From Roseomonas populi (GTDB lineage Bacteria; Pseudomonadota; Alphaproteobacteria; Acetobacterales; Acetobacteraceae), in assembly GCF_024594815.1 (NCBI RefSeq), contig NZ_JANJOU010000026.1:1-64000 (forward strand): 64,000 nt of DNA. Direction: 5' to 3'. A model generated the notes under the pieces. It worked only from the letters and a program-made list of their open reading frames with translations. It ran no database searches and was not told the origin of the DNA. Below are positions 1 to 9,029 of the stretch, in pieces. The number at the start of each line of letters is the position of its first letter. The stretch's first letter is position 1. The translations under genes and the position numbers were made by a program.

Positions 1-420
1 CCGCACGGACACTGGAAGACCACCACCTTCGTTGCCGGCTTGCGCAACACCGGCATGCTCGCCCCCATGGTGCTCGACAGCCCGATCAATGGCTGCGCCT
101 TCCAGGCCTATGTCGACCAGGTCCTCGTGCCGGAGCTGCGACCTGGGGACCTCGTCGTCATGGACAACCTTGGCAGCCACAAGGGCGCGGGCGTCAGGGC
201 CTCCATCGAGGCTGCAGGCGCGAGCCTGCTCTACCTCCCGCCCTACAGTCCCGACTTCAACCCCATCGAGAACGCCTTCTCAAAGCTCAAGGCGCTGCTC
301 CGCAAAGCCGCCGAGCGCACCGTCGATGGCGTCTGGAACACCATCGGTCGGCTCATCCCAAGCTTCACCCCAGCCGAGTGCACCAACTACTTCGCCGCAG
401 CCGGGTATGACCCAGACTGA
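1..420 (+). CDS. IS630-family transposase, C-terminal part (cut by window edge)
   Basis: C-terminal catalytic half of an IS630/Tc1-mariner-type DDE transposase, which moves its element by cut and paste. The frame is open from base 1, so the N-terminal helix-turn-helix and first catalytic Asp lie outside the window. Visible are the second Asp in VMDNLGSHK, the motif YLPPYSPDFNPIEN with the catalytic Glu, and a normal stop after AGYDPD. A TTG at base 40 could be read as a start, but the homology begins upstream of it, so this is a 5'-truncated gene rather than a short protein. The sequence ending CTCTAG just after the stop may be near the element end; the partner end is not visible. Confidence 0.85.
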   Translation, partial: PHGHWKTTTFVAGLRNTGMLAPMVLDSPINGCAFQAYVDQVLVPELRPGDLVVMDNLGSHKGAGVRASIEAAGASLLYLPPYSPDFNPIENAFSKLKALLRKAAERTVDGVWNTIGRLIPSFTPAECTNYFAAAGYDPD

Positions 421-486
421 TGGGAAAACGCTCTAGCCCATTTCGATCGCTCTCGTCGTAGCGCCTGCCAACGCCAGATAAGCGCC

Positions 487-1629
487 ATGCCGGATCATCT
501 CCATCTCACCCGCGCCGCGGCGATCAAGCACCTCGCCCAGGCTGTCCAGGGCACAGGCCGCGCCTACGCCGAAGGGCGGAACACTGATCGGGGGTCGGGA
601 GCTGAGCCCAGCACCACGGTCCTCTCCCCCTATCTGCGCCGTCGCCTCCTATTGGAGGAGGAGGTGATCGATGCCGCCCTGACCGTTCACGGGGTGCAAG
701 GGGCGGGCAAGTTTGTCGAGGAGGTCTTCTGGCGCTCCTACTTCAAGGGGCACCTGGAGACGCATTCCTCGGTCTGGACGGACTACCTCCGACTGGTCGA
801 GGAAAGCCGGATCCGGCTGGCCACCCAATCTGGCATGCGACGGGTCTACGAGGACGCGGTGGCCGGGCGCACCGGCATAGACGGGTTCGACCACTGGGGG
901 CGTGAGCTCGTCGAGAACGGCTGGCTGCACAACCACGCCCGGATGTGGTTCGCCTCGATCTGGATCTTCACGCTGCGCCTTCCCTGGGCGTTGGGGGCCG
1001 AGTTCTTCATGCGCCATCTGCTCGACGGCGACCCGGCCAGCAACACCCTGTCCTGGCGCTGGGTGGCCGGGCTGCAAACCCGCGGCAAGAACTACGTGGC
1101 GCGGGCCGAGAACATCCGGCGCTACACCGAGGGGCGCTTCTCGCCGGAAGCCCTGGACGAGAACCCGGTGCCCATAGAGGAGGAGGTGCTGCACCGGACC
1201 GTGCCGCTGCCGGCTCCCGACCCGCTGCCGAGTGGCGAGGTGGCCCTGCTGCTACACCTCGACGACCTCCAGCCTGAAACTCTGCCGCTGGGCGACGCGC
1301 GGGTCACGAAGGTGGGCGGGCTGCTGGTGCATGCACCCGGTGTCGTCGGGGCCGTGCGCCGCGCCGACGAAGCGGCGATGGCCGACGCCCTGGCCCGGGC
1401 TGCCGCGCATTTCGGATGCCCGGTCGGGAAAGCGACGGAGGGCTGGAACGACGGCCTGCCAGTGATCACCGCCTGGGCGCCCGTAGGTCCTTCAGCAGGA
1501 TCGCTTCCGCGAAACTGCGCGCGCGTGCGTCGGCAATGGGACGACCTCGTCTGGCCACACGCCACACGCGGCTACTTCCAGGTTCGGAAGGCCATCCCAG
1601 CCATCCTCGAGCGGCGAGCCACGGCCTGA
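487..1629 (+). CDS. Photolyase/cryptochrome FAD-binding domain protein without the N-terminal antenna domain
   Basis: 380 residues that match the FAD-binding helical domain of DNA photolyases and cryptochromes. The hallmark block lies at about residues 141-212: NGWLHNHARMW, then LLDGDPASNTLSWRWVAG, then LQTRGKNY, which form the flavin pocket and DNA-facing helices. The N-terminal alpha/beta domain that holds the antenna cofactor is absent: the residues before the match are only about 60 and do not look like it, and the upstream 65 bases are non-coding. The C-terminal third (about 250-380) is a second region I do not recognise, ending WPHATRGYFQVRKAIPAIL. Role inferred: flavin-dependent photoreceptor or DNA repair. 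No neighbour clarifies the function. Start is the first ATG of the frame; the Shine-Dalgarno is weak. Confidence 0.75.
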   Translation: MPDHLHLTRAAAIKHLAQAVQGTGRAYAEGRNTDRGSGAEPSTTVLSPYLRRRLLLEEEVIDAALTVHGVQGAGKFVEEVFWRSYFKGHLETHSSVWTDYLRLVEESRIRLATQSGMRRVYEDAVAGRTGIDGFDHWGRELVENGWLHNHARMWFASIWIFTLRLPWALGAEFFMRHLLDGDPASNTLSWRWVAGLQTRGKNYVARAENIRRYTEGRFSPEALDENPVPIEEEVLHRTVPLPAPDPLPSGEVALLLHLDDLQPETLPLGDARVTKVGGLLVHAPGVVGAVRRADEAAMADALARAAAHFGCPVGKATEGWNDGLPVITAWAPVGPSAGSLPRNCARVRRQWDDLVWPHATRGYFQVRKAIPAILERRATA

Positions 1630-1724
1630 ACGGCACCGGGATCGCGGAAGGCTAGTGGCCCGGTCTGACGTAATGAGCGAGATCATTGATGGGCGGGCAC
1701 CTGGCCTGTTGAGGGAGAGCAAGC

Positions 1725-3266
1725 ATGGGGACACGGGGAGGACGCGCGAGGAGCATCGGTGTTGGTTCCACGAGCGCGACGGCCATGGATGACGATCCCC
1801 GCCCGCGCGGGAAGCGCGGCACGGCCACGGGCAGGACGCTCAATGCTGCGAACCTCGAGGCACTCGGCACCGCCCGGCTTGCGGAACTACTCATGGCGAT
1901 CAGCAAGGGCAATGCCGCCGCGCAGCGGCAGCTCCGCCTGGCCTTGGCGGGTAGCAGCGGCACCGAGGAAACGGCTCGCGCCGTTACCAAGCAGCTCGTC
2001 CGCATCGGGCGAGCAAAAACGTGGCTGGACTGGCAGAAGATCAAGCCGCTCCTGGCCGAGTTGGAAGTCCAGCGCCGCGCCATCCTCGACGTGGTCGCCC
2101 CCGTAAATCCTGCCGAGGCCTTCGAGCTCCTCTGGCGCTTGGTCGGATGCGGTGAAGGCGTACTCGCGCGCTCCGACGACGGCAGCGGCCGCCTGATCGA
2201 TGCCTTTCGAACCGCGGCCCGGGACCTCGGCCCCCTCGCGCAACGGGCCGGCCTACCGCCCGAGGCACTCGCCAACCGTACCTTCCAGGCTCTGGCCGGT
2301 GACGAACACGGTGTATGGGACGAGCTCATCCCCACTCTGGCCTCTCAACTGGGCACGACTGGGCTGCAGCTCGTCAGGGACGCCGTGCAGGCGTGGCGGG
2401 CGGAGCCGGCAACGCCATCGCCAGCCAGCAAGCCGCAAGTGGTTGCCTGGTCAGGTTCCGGCCCGATCCACGCTGGTGAGGCTCAGTCCCGTCTCCGGAA
2501 GCGGACGGCCAGCCTCATGCTGCAGAGGATCGCGGACGCGCTCGGCGATGTGGACGGCTTCATCCAGCAGTTCGATGCCCCTTCGCGCACGATACCGGCC
2601 ATCGCGGCCGCCATTGCGCGGCGGCTACTCGGTGCCGGACGCTTGCCCGAGGCATGGGCGGCACTGGAAGGTGTCGACGCCCGGAATCGCAAGCACGCGC
2701 CCGTCGAATGGGAGGAGGCGCGCGTCGACGTGCTCGAGGCGCTCGGGCGATCTGACGAGGCGCAGACCTTCCGGTGGGCGTGCTTCGCCGCGACACTCAA
2801 CGCCACCCATCTTCGCGCCTACCTTCGCAAGCTGCCGGGCTTCGAGGATGTCGAGGCGGAGGAGAGGGCGCTGGATCATGCGCTGACCTTCAAGGATGTC
2901 CACCGTTCGCTGGAGTTCCTCGTATCCTGGCCCGACCTGCGGCGGGCCAGCGAATTGGTCCTCGGCCGGGCGCCGGCCTTGGACGGCGACCTCTACGAAC
3001 TGCTGTCACCGGCTGCCGACGCGCTTGAAGGGAGATACCCGCTCGCCGCGACACTGCTGCGTCGGGCCATCATCGGCTTCACGCTCAGTGCGTCACGCTC
3101 GTCCCGCTACAAGCACGCGGCGCGGCACTTCCGCAGTTGCCGGGACACAGCGGTGTATGTGGAGAACTTTGGATCCGTACCCGATCATTCGGCTTACGAG
3201 CGGGCGCTCCGGACCACCCACGGCCGCAAGTTCGGGTTCTGGCAAGAGGTCGACAAGCTGGCCTAA
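1725..3266 (+). CDS. DUF6880 family protein, function unknown
   Basis: 513-residue soluble, alpha-helical protein resembling the DUF6880 family: the N-terminal pattern TLNAANLEALG...LAELL...GNAAAQRQLRLALAG is typical. The rest looks like helical repeats (for example WDELIPTLASQLG and the block around 300-360 with PEAWAALEGVD), suggesting a TPR-like scaffold. No signal peptide, membrane segment or catalytic motif is visible. ATG 1725 is preceded by GGGAGA at good spacing; ATG 1785 (MDDDPRPRGKRG) is a reasonable alternative because homology seems to begin after it. It stands alone between the photolyase-like gene and a broken hydrolase on the other strand. Biochemical role unknown. Confidence 0.65.
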   Translation: MGTRGGRARSIGVGSTSATAMDDDPRPRGKRGTATGRTLNAANLEALGTARLAELLMAISKGNAAAQRQLRLALAGSSGTEETARAVTKQLVRIGRAKTWLDWQKIKPLLAELEVQRRAILDVVAPVNPAEAFELLWRLVGCGEGVLARSDDGSGRLIDAFRTAARDLGPLAQRAGLPPEALANRTFQALAGDEHGVWDELIPTLASQLGTTGLQLVRDAVQAWRAEPATPSPASKPQVVAWSGSGPIHAGEAQSRLRKRTASLMLQRIADALGDVDGFIQQFDAPSRTIPAIAAAIARRLLGAGRLPEAWAALEGVDARNRKHAPVEWEEARVDVLEALGRSDEAQTFRWACFAATLNATHLRAYLRKLPGFEDVEAEERALDHALTFKDVHRSLEFLVSWPDLRRASELVLGRAPALDGDLYELLSPAADALEGRYPLAATLLRRAIIGFTLSASRSSRYKHAARHFRSCRDTAVYVENFGSVPDHSAYERALRTTHGRKFGFWQEVDKLA

Positions 3267-3465
3267 TCTCGCGGACGGGCTGGGGCGGTCCTATGTGGAC
3301 TCTCGTCACTCCAACAACGAAGCCTCCGACTGTGCTGGATATGAGCCATCAGCAAGAAGGCCACCCTATCGATCGCGAATGGCGCCGCGATCAACACATG
3401 GCGGTGCGGCTGAGCCAGCATGAAGCAGCTGCTCTCCTGTGAGACGTCACATCCCGCTGCCGCCA

Positions 3466-4491
3466 CTAGAGCTTCCTGGTCCGGAGCCAGGTGCGGATGA
3501 CCTGGGTAAGTTCTGCCTTGCGCTCCAGCGGCAGCCAGTGCCCGGCGGGCAGGCCCGTCACGGTAAGGTCCGAGCAGGCTGCGCGCATCGGATCGCCCTG
3601 GCGGTTGCCGAGGATGGTGCAGACCTGGTCGAAGTCGCCGTTGACGAACAACACCGGCGGCGACAGGCGGCCGCCATTGGGTGACGTGCGGGCATAGGCG
3701 ATGCCCGCGTCGTCGTTGAGGTACCACGCGCAGGAGGGACGGAAGCCGTGGGCCTCGAACGACTGCACCAGCACATCGAAATCCGCCGGCGGCCAGAGGG
3801 CCGGGTCGGGTCGGGTCGGCGGGGCGCGGTGCGCGGCGCCGAAGCGCCCGCCCTTGCGCGTGACCACCGCGAACGGCGCAACCTTGCCCAGGGCAGCTGG
3901 GTCGCCTGACCGGAAGATCGACGCCAGCGATGCCGCCTTGTCCGCGTCGAGGTCGGCCACCGCCGTTTCGAAATAGGACGTTTAGTACCGGTAGTAGTCC
4001 CACTGGCCGTCCGGGTACTGGTCAGCCGGATAGATCGCCCGGTCCACCAGCGGGACGAGCGTGCGCAGGGCGTGCCCGTCGGGCTGGTACGCCAGCGAGG
4101 TCAGCACGACGCCGCGGCTGCGCCCGGGCTCATGCGCGACCAACCCACCGACCACGACACAGCCCCAGTCGTGGCCGACCCAGATCGCAGGTCTGCCGCC
4201 GAGGTGGTCGTGGAGCTCCACCATGTCCGCGACGGACGCCTCGATGGTGTAGGCTGCGTCGGCACCAGGCGCGGCGGAGCCGCCGAAGCCCCGCAGATCA
4301 GGGGCGACGCAGCGCCAGCCCTCGGCGGCGAACGCGACCATCTGGGCACGCCACATCAGGCCGATACTTGGCCAGCCGTGGACAAAGATCATCAACGGCC
4401 CGTCTGCCGGCCCACATTCGATGTAATGCGTTGTGTGACGAGCCGTACTGAGGCAGCGTGAAACGAGCGCGGGTTGAAGTGGGTCTGCCAT
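3466..4491 (-). pseudogene. Epoxide hydrolase-like alpha/beta hydrolase interrupted by an in-frame TAA
   Basis: Two open segments in the same frame, 4491-3982 and 3981-3466, read as one alpha/beta hydrolase of about 340 residues separated by a single TAA at 3982-3984. The first carries HGWP (oxyanion loop) and the nucleophile elbow GHDWGC; the second has the strand before the acid (LFVNGDFD) and the C-terminal AGHWLPLE with the catalytic His. Both parts are needed, so translation stopping at TAA gives a dead fragment. The residue after WDYYRY is usually Gln in this family, and CAA to TAA is one transition. Start ATG 4491 (MADPLQPALV) is preferred over the longer upstream extension. Could also be a sequencing error. 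Confidence 0.8.
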
Positions 4492-4615
4492 GCTCAGATG
4501 CTCCGATTGAATCCAGGACGACCGCGACCGCAAGTATTGTCTCCAGCCGCTCGCGCACTATTCGCTCGCGCCGTCCACGGCGAGGGCCGAGGTGCAGAAC
4601 TTACCATCTTGGCCG

Positions 4616-5350
4616 CTATCCGAGTGTTCTCTTGAAGAAGCCAAGCATTTCCTTCCAGCCACGTTCGGCAGCCGCCTCGTCGTAGACGGGGAAGTCAGGC
4701 TTCATCCAGCCATGTGCTGCGGGGTAGGTCTCGGCGCGATAGCGCACCTGCGCCGCGTCCAGCGCGCGCTCGAACCGTTCGGCCATCGCGGGCGGATAGC
4801 TGCCGTCGTTCTCAGCAGCGGCGACGTACAGCTCGGCCTCCAACTGGGGCGCGTAGCGATGCGGGCTATCGCTTGCATCGGTCGCGAGGTTGCCGCCGTG
4901 GAAGCTGGCGACCGCGGCGAAACGGTCCGACCAGGTGCCCGCCGCCGCGATCGCCATGCCACCACCCATGCAGAAGCCGACCGCGCCGAACTTGCGGCCC
5001 TGCACTTCGCCACGCGTATCGAGATCGGCGAGGAACGCCCGCGTATCCTCAGCGGCCTTCGCGTTGCTCGTCGTCGCCATCAGCGGGCCGAGAACGGCGC
5101 GGAAGTCGCCGGCCAGCACCTCCTTGGGTTCCAACGGGCCATAGGCGCCGAAGCGATAGAACAGGTCGGGCAGCAGCACGACATAGCCGGCCTTCGAAAG
5201 CCGCTCGGCCATGGCGAGCTCGACCGGCCGGATACCGCCCGCATCCATGTAGAAGATGATCGCCGGGGCGTGGCGGCTGGCATCGGGCGTGAACAGGTGC
5301 GCGGGGCATTCGCCGTCGGTGGTGGCGATGGTGATCTGCTCGTGCGGCAT
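4616..5350 (-). CDS. Dienelactone hydrolase family protein
   Basis: 244-residue cytosolic alpha/beta hydrolase of the dienelactone hydrolase family, which opens lactone or ester bonds, classically in chloroaromatic ring-cleavage routes. The Cys nucleophile is in the elbow GFCMGGG at residue 127, the acid lies in AENDGSYPP and the His in AAHGWMKPDF. YMDAGGIRP near residue 35 matches the family oxyanion region. ATG 5350 (MPHEQITIAT) is chosen over the upstream ATG 5407 because the 19 extra residues lack family similarity. It is probably co-directional with, but not clearly linked to, the broken epoxide hydrolase downstream. Substrate unknown. Confidence 0.85.
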   Translation of the reverse strand: MPHEQITIATTDGECPAHLFTPDASRHAPAIIFYMDAGGIRPVELAMAERLSKAGYVVLLPDLFYRFGAYGPLEPKEVLAGDFRAVLGPLMATTSNAKAAEDTRAFLADLDTRGEVQGRKFGAVGFCMGGGMAIAAAGTWSDRFAAVASFHGGNLATDASDSPHRYAPQLEAELYVAAAENDGSYPPAMAERFERALDAAQVRYRAETYPAAHGWMKPDFPVYDEAAAERGWKEMLGFFKRTLG

Positions 5351-5511
5351 GAAGATCCTTGCAGCCTGCGGAGATTGGCCGGAACCTGGGGTTCCGGCCC
5401 GGAGCATCTACTGGAGATGCCCCGCAGGTGAGGTGAATTCTTGCCGGGTGGCGGTGGCCTGGCCTGCAGCCATTCCCCACCCCCTCGCACAAACGGCGCG
5501 GCGCTCATGCG

Positions 5512-5928
5512 CTAATCTCTGAGGTCAGCAAACACCACCGCCTGGCGCCACCCGGCGGGGCTCGTCGCCATGCCCTGCCGGAACGTGTCGGCCAGCGCCT
5601 CCGCCATCCACGCCGCCTCCAGGCCTCCGAGATCCACCGCGCCCAGCCCCATCTCCGCCGCCAGCGCGGCCACCACCGCCTTTGCCTCGGCATCGTCGCC
5701 GGCGAGGAACACCTGCGCCCTCGATGCCCGGACCCGCCCGGGCTCCTCCCGCAGCAGCCGCATCACGACGGTGTTGAACCCCTTCACCACGCGCGCCCGC
5801 GGCGCCGCCGCCTCCGCCGCTCGGGCCGGGTCGCGCGACCCGAAGGCCACCTCGTGCCCCGCCCTCGCCCAGATGGTCCCGAGCGTCCGCCCGACCGGCC
5901 CGGTGCCCACGATCCCGATGCGCATCAT
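5512..5928 (-). CDS. Shortened NADP/F420-type oxidoreductase (Rossmann protein), internal deletion
   Basis: 138 residues resembling the NADPH-dependent F420 reductase / pyrroline-carboxylate-reductase-like family. The N-terminus MMRIGIVGTGPVGRTLG...GHEVAFGSRDP is a complete dinucleotide-binding start, and the C-terminal half ARVVKGFNTVVM...VFLAGDDAEAK...DLGGLEAAWMAEAL is the usual second half. The middle of about 65 residues (where relatives have the DVVVLAVP and DATNP strands) is missing: SRDPARAAEAAAP runs straight into RARVVKGFN. The frame is intact across the join, so this is an in-frame deletion. It probably no longer closes a functional active site. Divergent from the LysR gene at 6030, 101 bases apart, which suggests it was its target. 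Confidence 0.65.
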   Translation of the reverse strand: MMRIGIVGTGPVGRTLGTIWARAGHEVAFGSRDPARAAEAAAPRARVVKGFNTVVMRLLREEPGRVRASRAQVFLAGDDAEAKAVVAALAAEMGLGAVDLGGLEAAWMAEALADTFRQGMATSPAGWRQAVVFADLRD

Positions 5929-6029
5929 CGCTCTCCCTCTCTCGATGTCGGGGAAGGTTACGACGCCGAGCCCCGCGGGGCAGGACAGACTGTGTTGCGA
6001 CTCCTCCAACCCGATGTATCGAATGCCGC

Positions 6030-6932
6030 GTGGACACCCTGCGCGCCGCCGTCGTCATCCTCCGGGTCGCCGAGGCCGGCTCCTTCGCCGGGGCCGCCCG
6101 CCTCCTCGGCGTCACCCCGGCCGCCGTCGCCCGCCTCGTCGGCCGCTTCGAGGTCGGGCACGGCGCGCGGCTGTTCCGGCGCACCACCCGGACCCTCTCC
6201 CTCACGCCGGACGGCGAGCGCTTCCTCGCCGAGATCCGCGGGTCGGCCCTCGCCCTCGCCGCGGCGGCTGGCCGCCTCGGCGCACCGCTCGGGGTGGCAG
6301 GCACCATGCGCGTCACCGCCGCCGCCTCCCTCGCCCCTCCCCTGCTGCAAGCCCTGACCCCTCTCCTGGAGCGTCACCCGGCGCTCCGCGTGGAGCTCGC
6401 TCTGGACGACCACTTCGCCGACCTCGGCGGCGGCCGGTGGGATCTCGCGGTGCGGATCGCGCCCCGGATCGCCGATGCCGGCCTTCTCGCCCGGCGCCTC
6501 GCACCCCTACCGCTCGTCACCCTCGCCGCCCCCGCCTACCTCGCCCGGCACGGCGTGCCCGGGACGCCGGACGAGCTCGCGCAGCACCGGCTGATCGGCC
6601 TGCGGCTCCCGGCGACGGGGCGGATGATGCCCTGGCTGTTCCGCGGGCCCGGCGGCACGCGGCGCCTCCAGCCCGAGGTCGCGCTCGTTGTGGACAGTTC
6701 GGACGCGCTGCGCGCCGCGGCGGTGCTCGGAGCCGGGATTACGCAGGCCGGCGCGGAGGGGACGGCGGCGCTCCTCGCATCCGGCAGTCTCGTTGCCGTG
6801 CTTGGCTCCCATGCGCCCCCACCCTGGGCCGTGTGGATGCTGCGCGCACCGGGGCCCGCCGGACCGGCCCTGTCCGCGGTCATGGAGGCCTTCGTGACGG
6901 CATTCCGGCCGAGCGCCGCCGATGTCCGGTGA
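6030..6932 (+). CDS. LysR-family transcriptional regulator
   Basis: 300-residue LysR regulator. The winged helix lies at residues 1-60 (FAGAARLLGVTPAAVARLVGRFE, then LFRRTTRTLSLTPDG), followed by a substrate-binding domain (LELAL-type strand RVELALDDHF, then the second lobe from TLAAPAYLARHG). The GTG at 6030 gives the canonical start VDTLRAAVVILRVAEAGSF. It is transcribed away from the shortened oxidoreductase at 5512-5928, the usual arrangement for a LysR protein and its target; that target is now damaged. Effector unknown. Confidence 0.88.
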   Translation: MDTLRAAVVILRVAEAGSFAGAARLLGVTPAAVARLVGRFEVGHGARLFRRTTRTLSLTPDGERFLAEIRGSALALAAAAGRLGAPLGVAGTMRVTAAASLAPPLLQALTPLLERHPALRVELALDDHFADLGGGRWDLAVRIAPRIADAGLLARRLAPLPLVTLAAPAYLARHGVPGTPDELAQHRLIGLRLPATGRMMPWLFRGPGGTRRLQPEVALVVDSSDALRAAAVLGAGITQAGAEGTAALLASGSLVAVLGSHAPPPWAVWMLRAPGPAGPALSAVMEAFVTAFRPSAADVR

Positions 6933-7025
6933 TCATCCCGGCGGGTCCTGCACAACCCATGAGGTCCCGGGAGGCGCCGGTGTCCGGTCGCACCCCACAC
7001 AGCGCTCGCGCGCCGGCTGGGGCAA

Positions 7026-7400
7026 CTACGTCGCCGCCCGGGTTCGTGCGGTGAGCTTGTTTCCATCCGGGTCGCGAAGGTAGGCGACGAAGGCCCCGTT
7101 CGGGCGCTCCGTGGGCGGGCTCTCGATGGCGGTGCCGCCGTGCGTGGTGCCGGCCTCATGCCAGGCGAGAACGTGGTCCCGGCTCGCGGCGGCAATGCCG
7201 ATCGTCCTGCCATTGGCCGCGGTCGCCGGCTGGCCGTTGATCGGCGTCGTGATCATCAGAAGCCCTCCCTCGTGCGCGTAGATCAGCCTGCCCCTGGCAT
7301 CCATCTCGCCGGGCCCGCCTCCCAGCGCGGCGAAGGTGGCGTCGTAGAAGTCCCTGGACCGCTCGAGGTCGTTGCTGCCGATCATGACGTGGGTGAACAT
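7026..7400 (-). CDS. VOC/glyoxalase-fold protein
   Basis: 124-residue single VOC module. It begins MFTHVMIGSNDLERSRDFYD, the typical first beta-alpha-beta unit with a metal-ligand His at residue 4, and ends VAYLRDPDGNKL, the second unit with the conserved DPDGN turn. Members bind a divalent metal and act as lyases, dioxygenases or resistance proteins, so the exact role is open. ATG 7400 is chosen because the upstream 66 in-frame codons have no family similarity. It lies 124 bases downstream of the glutathione S-transferase on the same strand and may be co-transcribed with it, consistent with a small detoxification unit. Confidence 0.85.
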   Translation of the reverse strand: MFTHVMIGSNDLERSRDFYDATFAALGGGPGEMDARGRLIYAHEGGLLMITTPINGQPATAANGRTIGIAAASRDHVLAWHEAGTTHGGTAIESPPTERPNGAFVAYLRDPDGNKLTARTRAAT

Positions 7401-7524
7401 GCTTGTTGTCCAAGAGTGGCGGTAAGGGATAGCAGATGTCCGCTCGCGGGCATTGGACCGGTTTGCACAACTCGTTTCCGGCTTGGCCGAAGAGCTACCG
7501 CCGCGGTCGACCCTGAGCGGAGAT

Positions 7525-8169
7525 TCAGGCGGACATCGCCTGCCAGTTCTGAACAGTCGGACGCTCCCACATCCTCGCGTACCACGACACGAGCGCATCG
7601 CAGTCGACGGGCACCTGCACCTTCAGCATGGCTGCGAAGATCATGCCGCCGATGAGCGTGATGTCGGCCATCGAGAAATACTCGCCAGCGACGAAAGACT
7701 GCCCCCGCAGGACGCCATCGAAGTAGCGCATTCCTCTCACGGCCTTGTCGCGCTGGTAGAGACCCCATTCCGGGTTCTGGTAGACTTCGACATGGGGGCC
7801 GAGACCGGGCGTCGCATGGTGAAAGTAGATGCTGATTGCATCAAGCACCTCCAACTCGGCGCGCCGGCTCATCATGTGAATCACGCCCTTCTCACGGGGT
7901 CTCCTGCCCGTCAGCGTCGGCGGGCCGTTGAGAGTGTCGAGGTACTCGGTGATGGCCGTGCACTCTGCGATCAACGTCCCGTCGTCGAGTTCAAGAACGG
8001 GTAACGTGCCTGAGTAGTTCTTGGCGCGAAACTCCGCCGTCTTGTGCTCCCCCTTCCTCAGATTCACGGACACGAACTGGGCCTGGGATTGCAGGTTCTT
8101 CTCGGCCAGGGCGATGCGGACGCGCGCCGGGTAAGGACCATTGTGCCAGTCGTAAATTCTGAGCGTCAT
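7525..8169 (-). CDS. Glutathione S-transferase family protein
   Basis: 214-residue cytosolic GST. The N-terminal thioredoxin-like domain is MTLRIYDWHNGPYPARVRIALAEK, with the cis-Pro loop GTLPVLELDDGTLIAE and the glutathione-contact ECTAITEYLD. The C-terminal helical domain ends with FSMADITLIGGMIF (the hydrophobic staple/N-capping box) and RPTVQNW. ATG 8169 is the family start; the in-frame 50 codons upstream are not conserved. Function: conjugation or peroxide/isomerase chemistry with glutathione. Its neighbour is a VOC protein downstream. The substrate cannot be read from sequence. Confidence 0.9.
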   Translation of the reverse strand: MTLRIYDWHNGPYPARVRIALAEKNLQSQAQFVSVNLRKGEHKTAEFRAKNYSGTLPVLELDDGTLIAECTAITEYLDTLNGPPTLTGRRPREKGVIHMMSRRAELEVLDAISIYFHHATPGLGPHVEVYQNPEWGLYQRDKAVRGMRYFDGVLRGQSFVAGEYFSMADITLIGGMIFAAMLKVQVPVDCDALVSWYARMWERPTVQNWQAMSA

Positions 8170-8358
8170 GGCCTCACTTGCCTGCTTCTCGGCCTGATCG
8201 CAGGGATCAGCTGCCGGTATCGAGGCGTTATGAACGGCCGGGCAGGTGGGAAGCGCAAGAGCTTCCATCCACTCCAAGCGGCTATATATCAATTGAGCAG
8301 CAACTTCCGCTTCCTGCAAGGCCGCCTTGTGAAGCGAACGGCTGGATTGGACGCAACG

Positions 8359-8453
8359 CGGCAGTCCGCTTAGTTGAACCCTCTTTTCCCCGGCGCAGCC
8401 ACCAGGCCCCGGCCTGTGATCAGGAAGCGCGCCCTTAAGCGCGCCCGTCCGTC
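8359..8453 (+). repeat. 95-bp dispersed repeat, copy 1
   Basis: This stretch matches 49326-49420 without gaps; by hand count 82 of 95 positions are identical. Both copies contain TTTTCCCCGGCGCAGCCAC and CCTGTGATCAGGAAGCGCG followed by a short GC stem. This copy lies 48 bases before the tyrosine-recombinase remnant, so it may be the end or origin of the element that carried it. Confidence 0.75.
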
Positions 8454-8501
8454 CAGGTCCGAGCCGACGCTGGGAGTTCCCCCGATCCCGAGGGGCTCCC
8501 G

Positions 8502-8699
8502 ATGACCCATCTCCATCCTGCAGCCTCCGGTAGGCTGCGCGAGCGCTTCGTCGCCGACATGACCGTGCGCGGACTCACTGAGAAGACCCGCAGGAACTAT
8601 CACCGCACCGTCTAGAGATTTGCCGCCTTCCTGGAATGCTCGCCCGGTACGGCTACGGCCGAGGACATCCGCCGATTCCAGATCCGGCAGTCCGAGTAG
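8502..8699 (+). pseudogene. Tyrosine recombinase/integrase N-terminal remnant
   Basis: The frame reads MTHLHPAASGRLRERFVADM, then TVRGLTEKTRRNYHRTV, then TAG, then RFAAFLECSPGTATAEDIRR and a second TAG. This is the N-terminal SAM-like core-binding domain of the integrases often found beside IS91-type elements (relatives read RGxSEKTRxxYxxxVRxFAxFLGxSPDTAT). It has one internal amber codon at about residue 38, a stop at 8697-8699, and no catalytic domain downstream. Clearly non-functional debris, useful as evidence that an element once sat here. Confidence 0.7.
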
Positions 8700-9029
8700 G
8701 GCCTGCAGGCACCGTTGGGCTCAGGCCAGAGCTACGGTCTCGTTGTCCTTCTCCGAACCGAGCCGGAACCGGTATCGCCGTGCCCCGTCGATGACGCCCG
8801 CCATTCGCTCCGGCGCTGGAGGCGCACCGCCCGACACCGTTACCGACTCCCCAATCTTGCGAAGAACCGCCCCATTCCTGCTAGAGCAGGCCGGGCTGCT
8901 GGAGGTGCGTCGCGTGACGACGGACTGGGCCGTGCCGGAGGCGCTTGCCGGTCGCTGTCCTGCGGCGCAGGTCGAGCCAGATGCCATCCTCGGCGGAACT
9001 GGCTTATGCCTAGGGGCGGGTAGGTGCCC
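8700..9029. other. Intergenic debris, no recognisable gene
   Basis: Between the integrase remnant and the hydrolase fragment no frame on either strand gives a recognisable protein. A plus-strand stretch around 8880-8960 (FLLEQAGLLEVRRVTTDW) faintly recalls a methyltransferase C-terminus, but I cannot support that. Confidence 0.4.

Noticed and set aside
3982-3984. Stop codon recoding as an explanation for interrupted genes
   Set aside because: TAA, TGA and TAG all occur in different broken genes; most other genes end normally at these codons, and no recoding element was seen.
8700-9029. Methyltransferase remnant
   Set aside because: Only about ten residues look similar; not enough to support.
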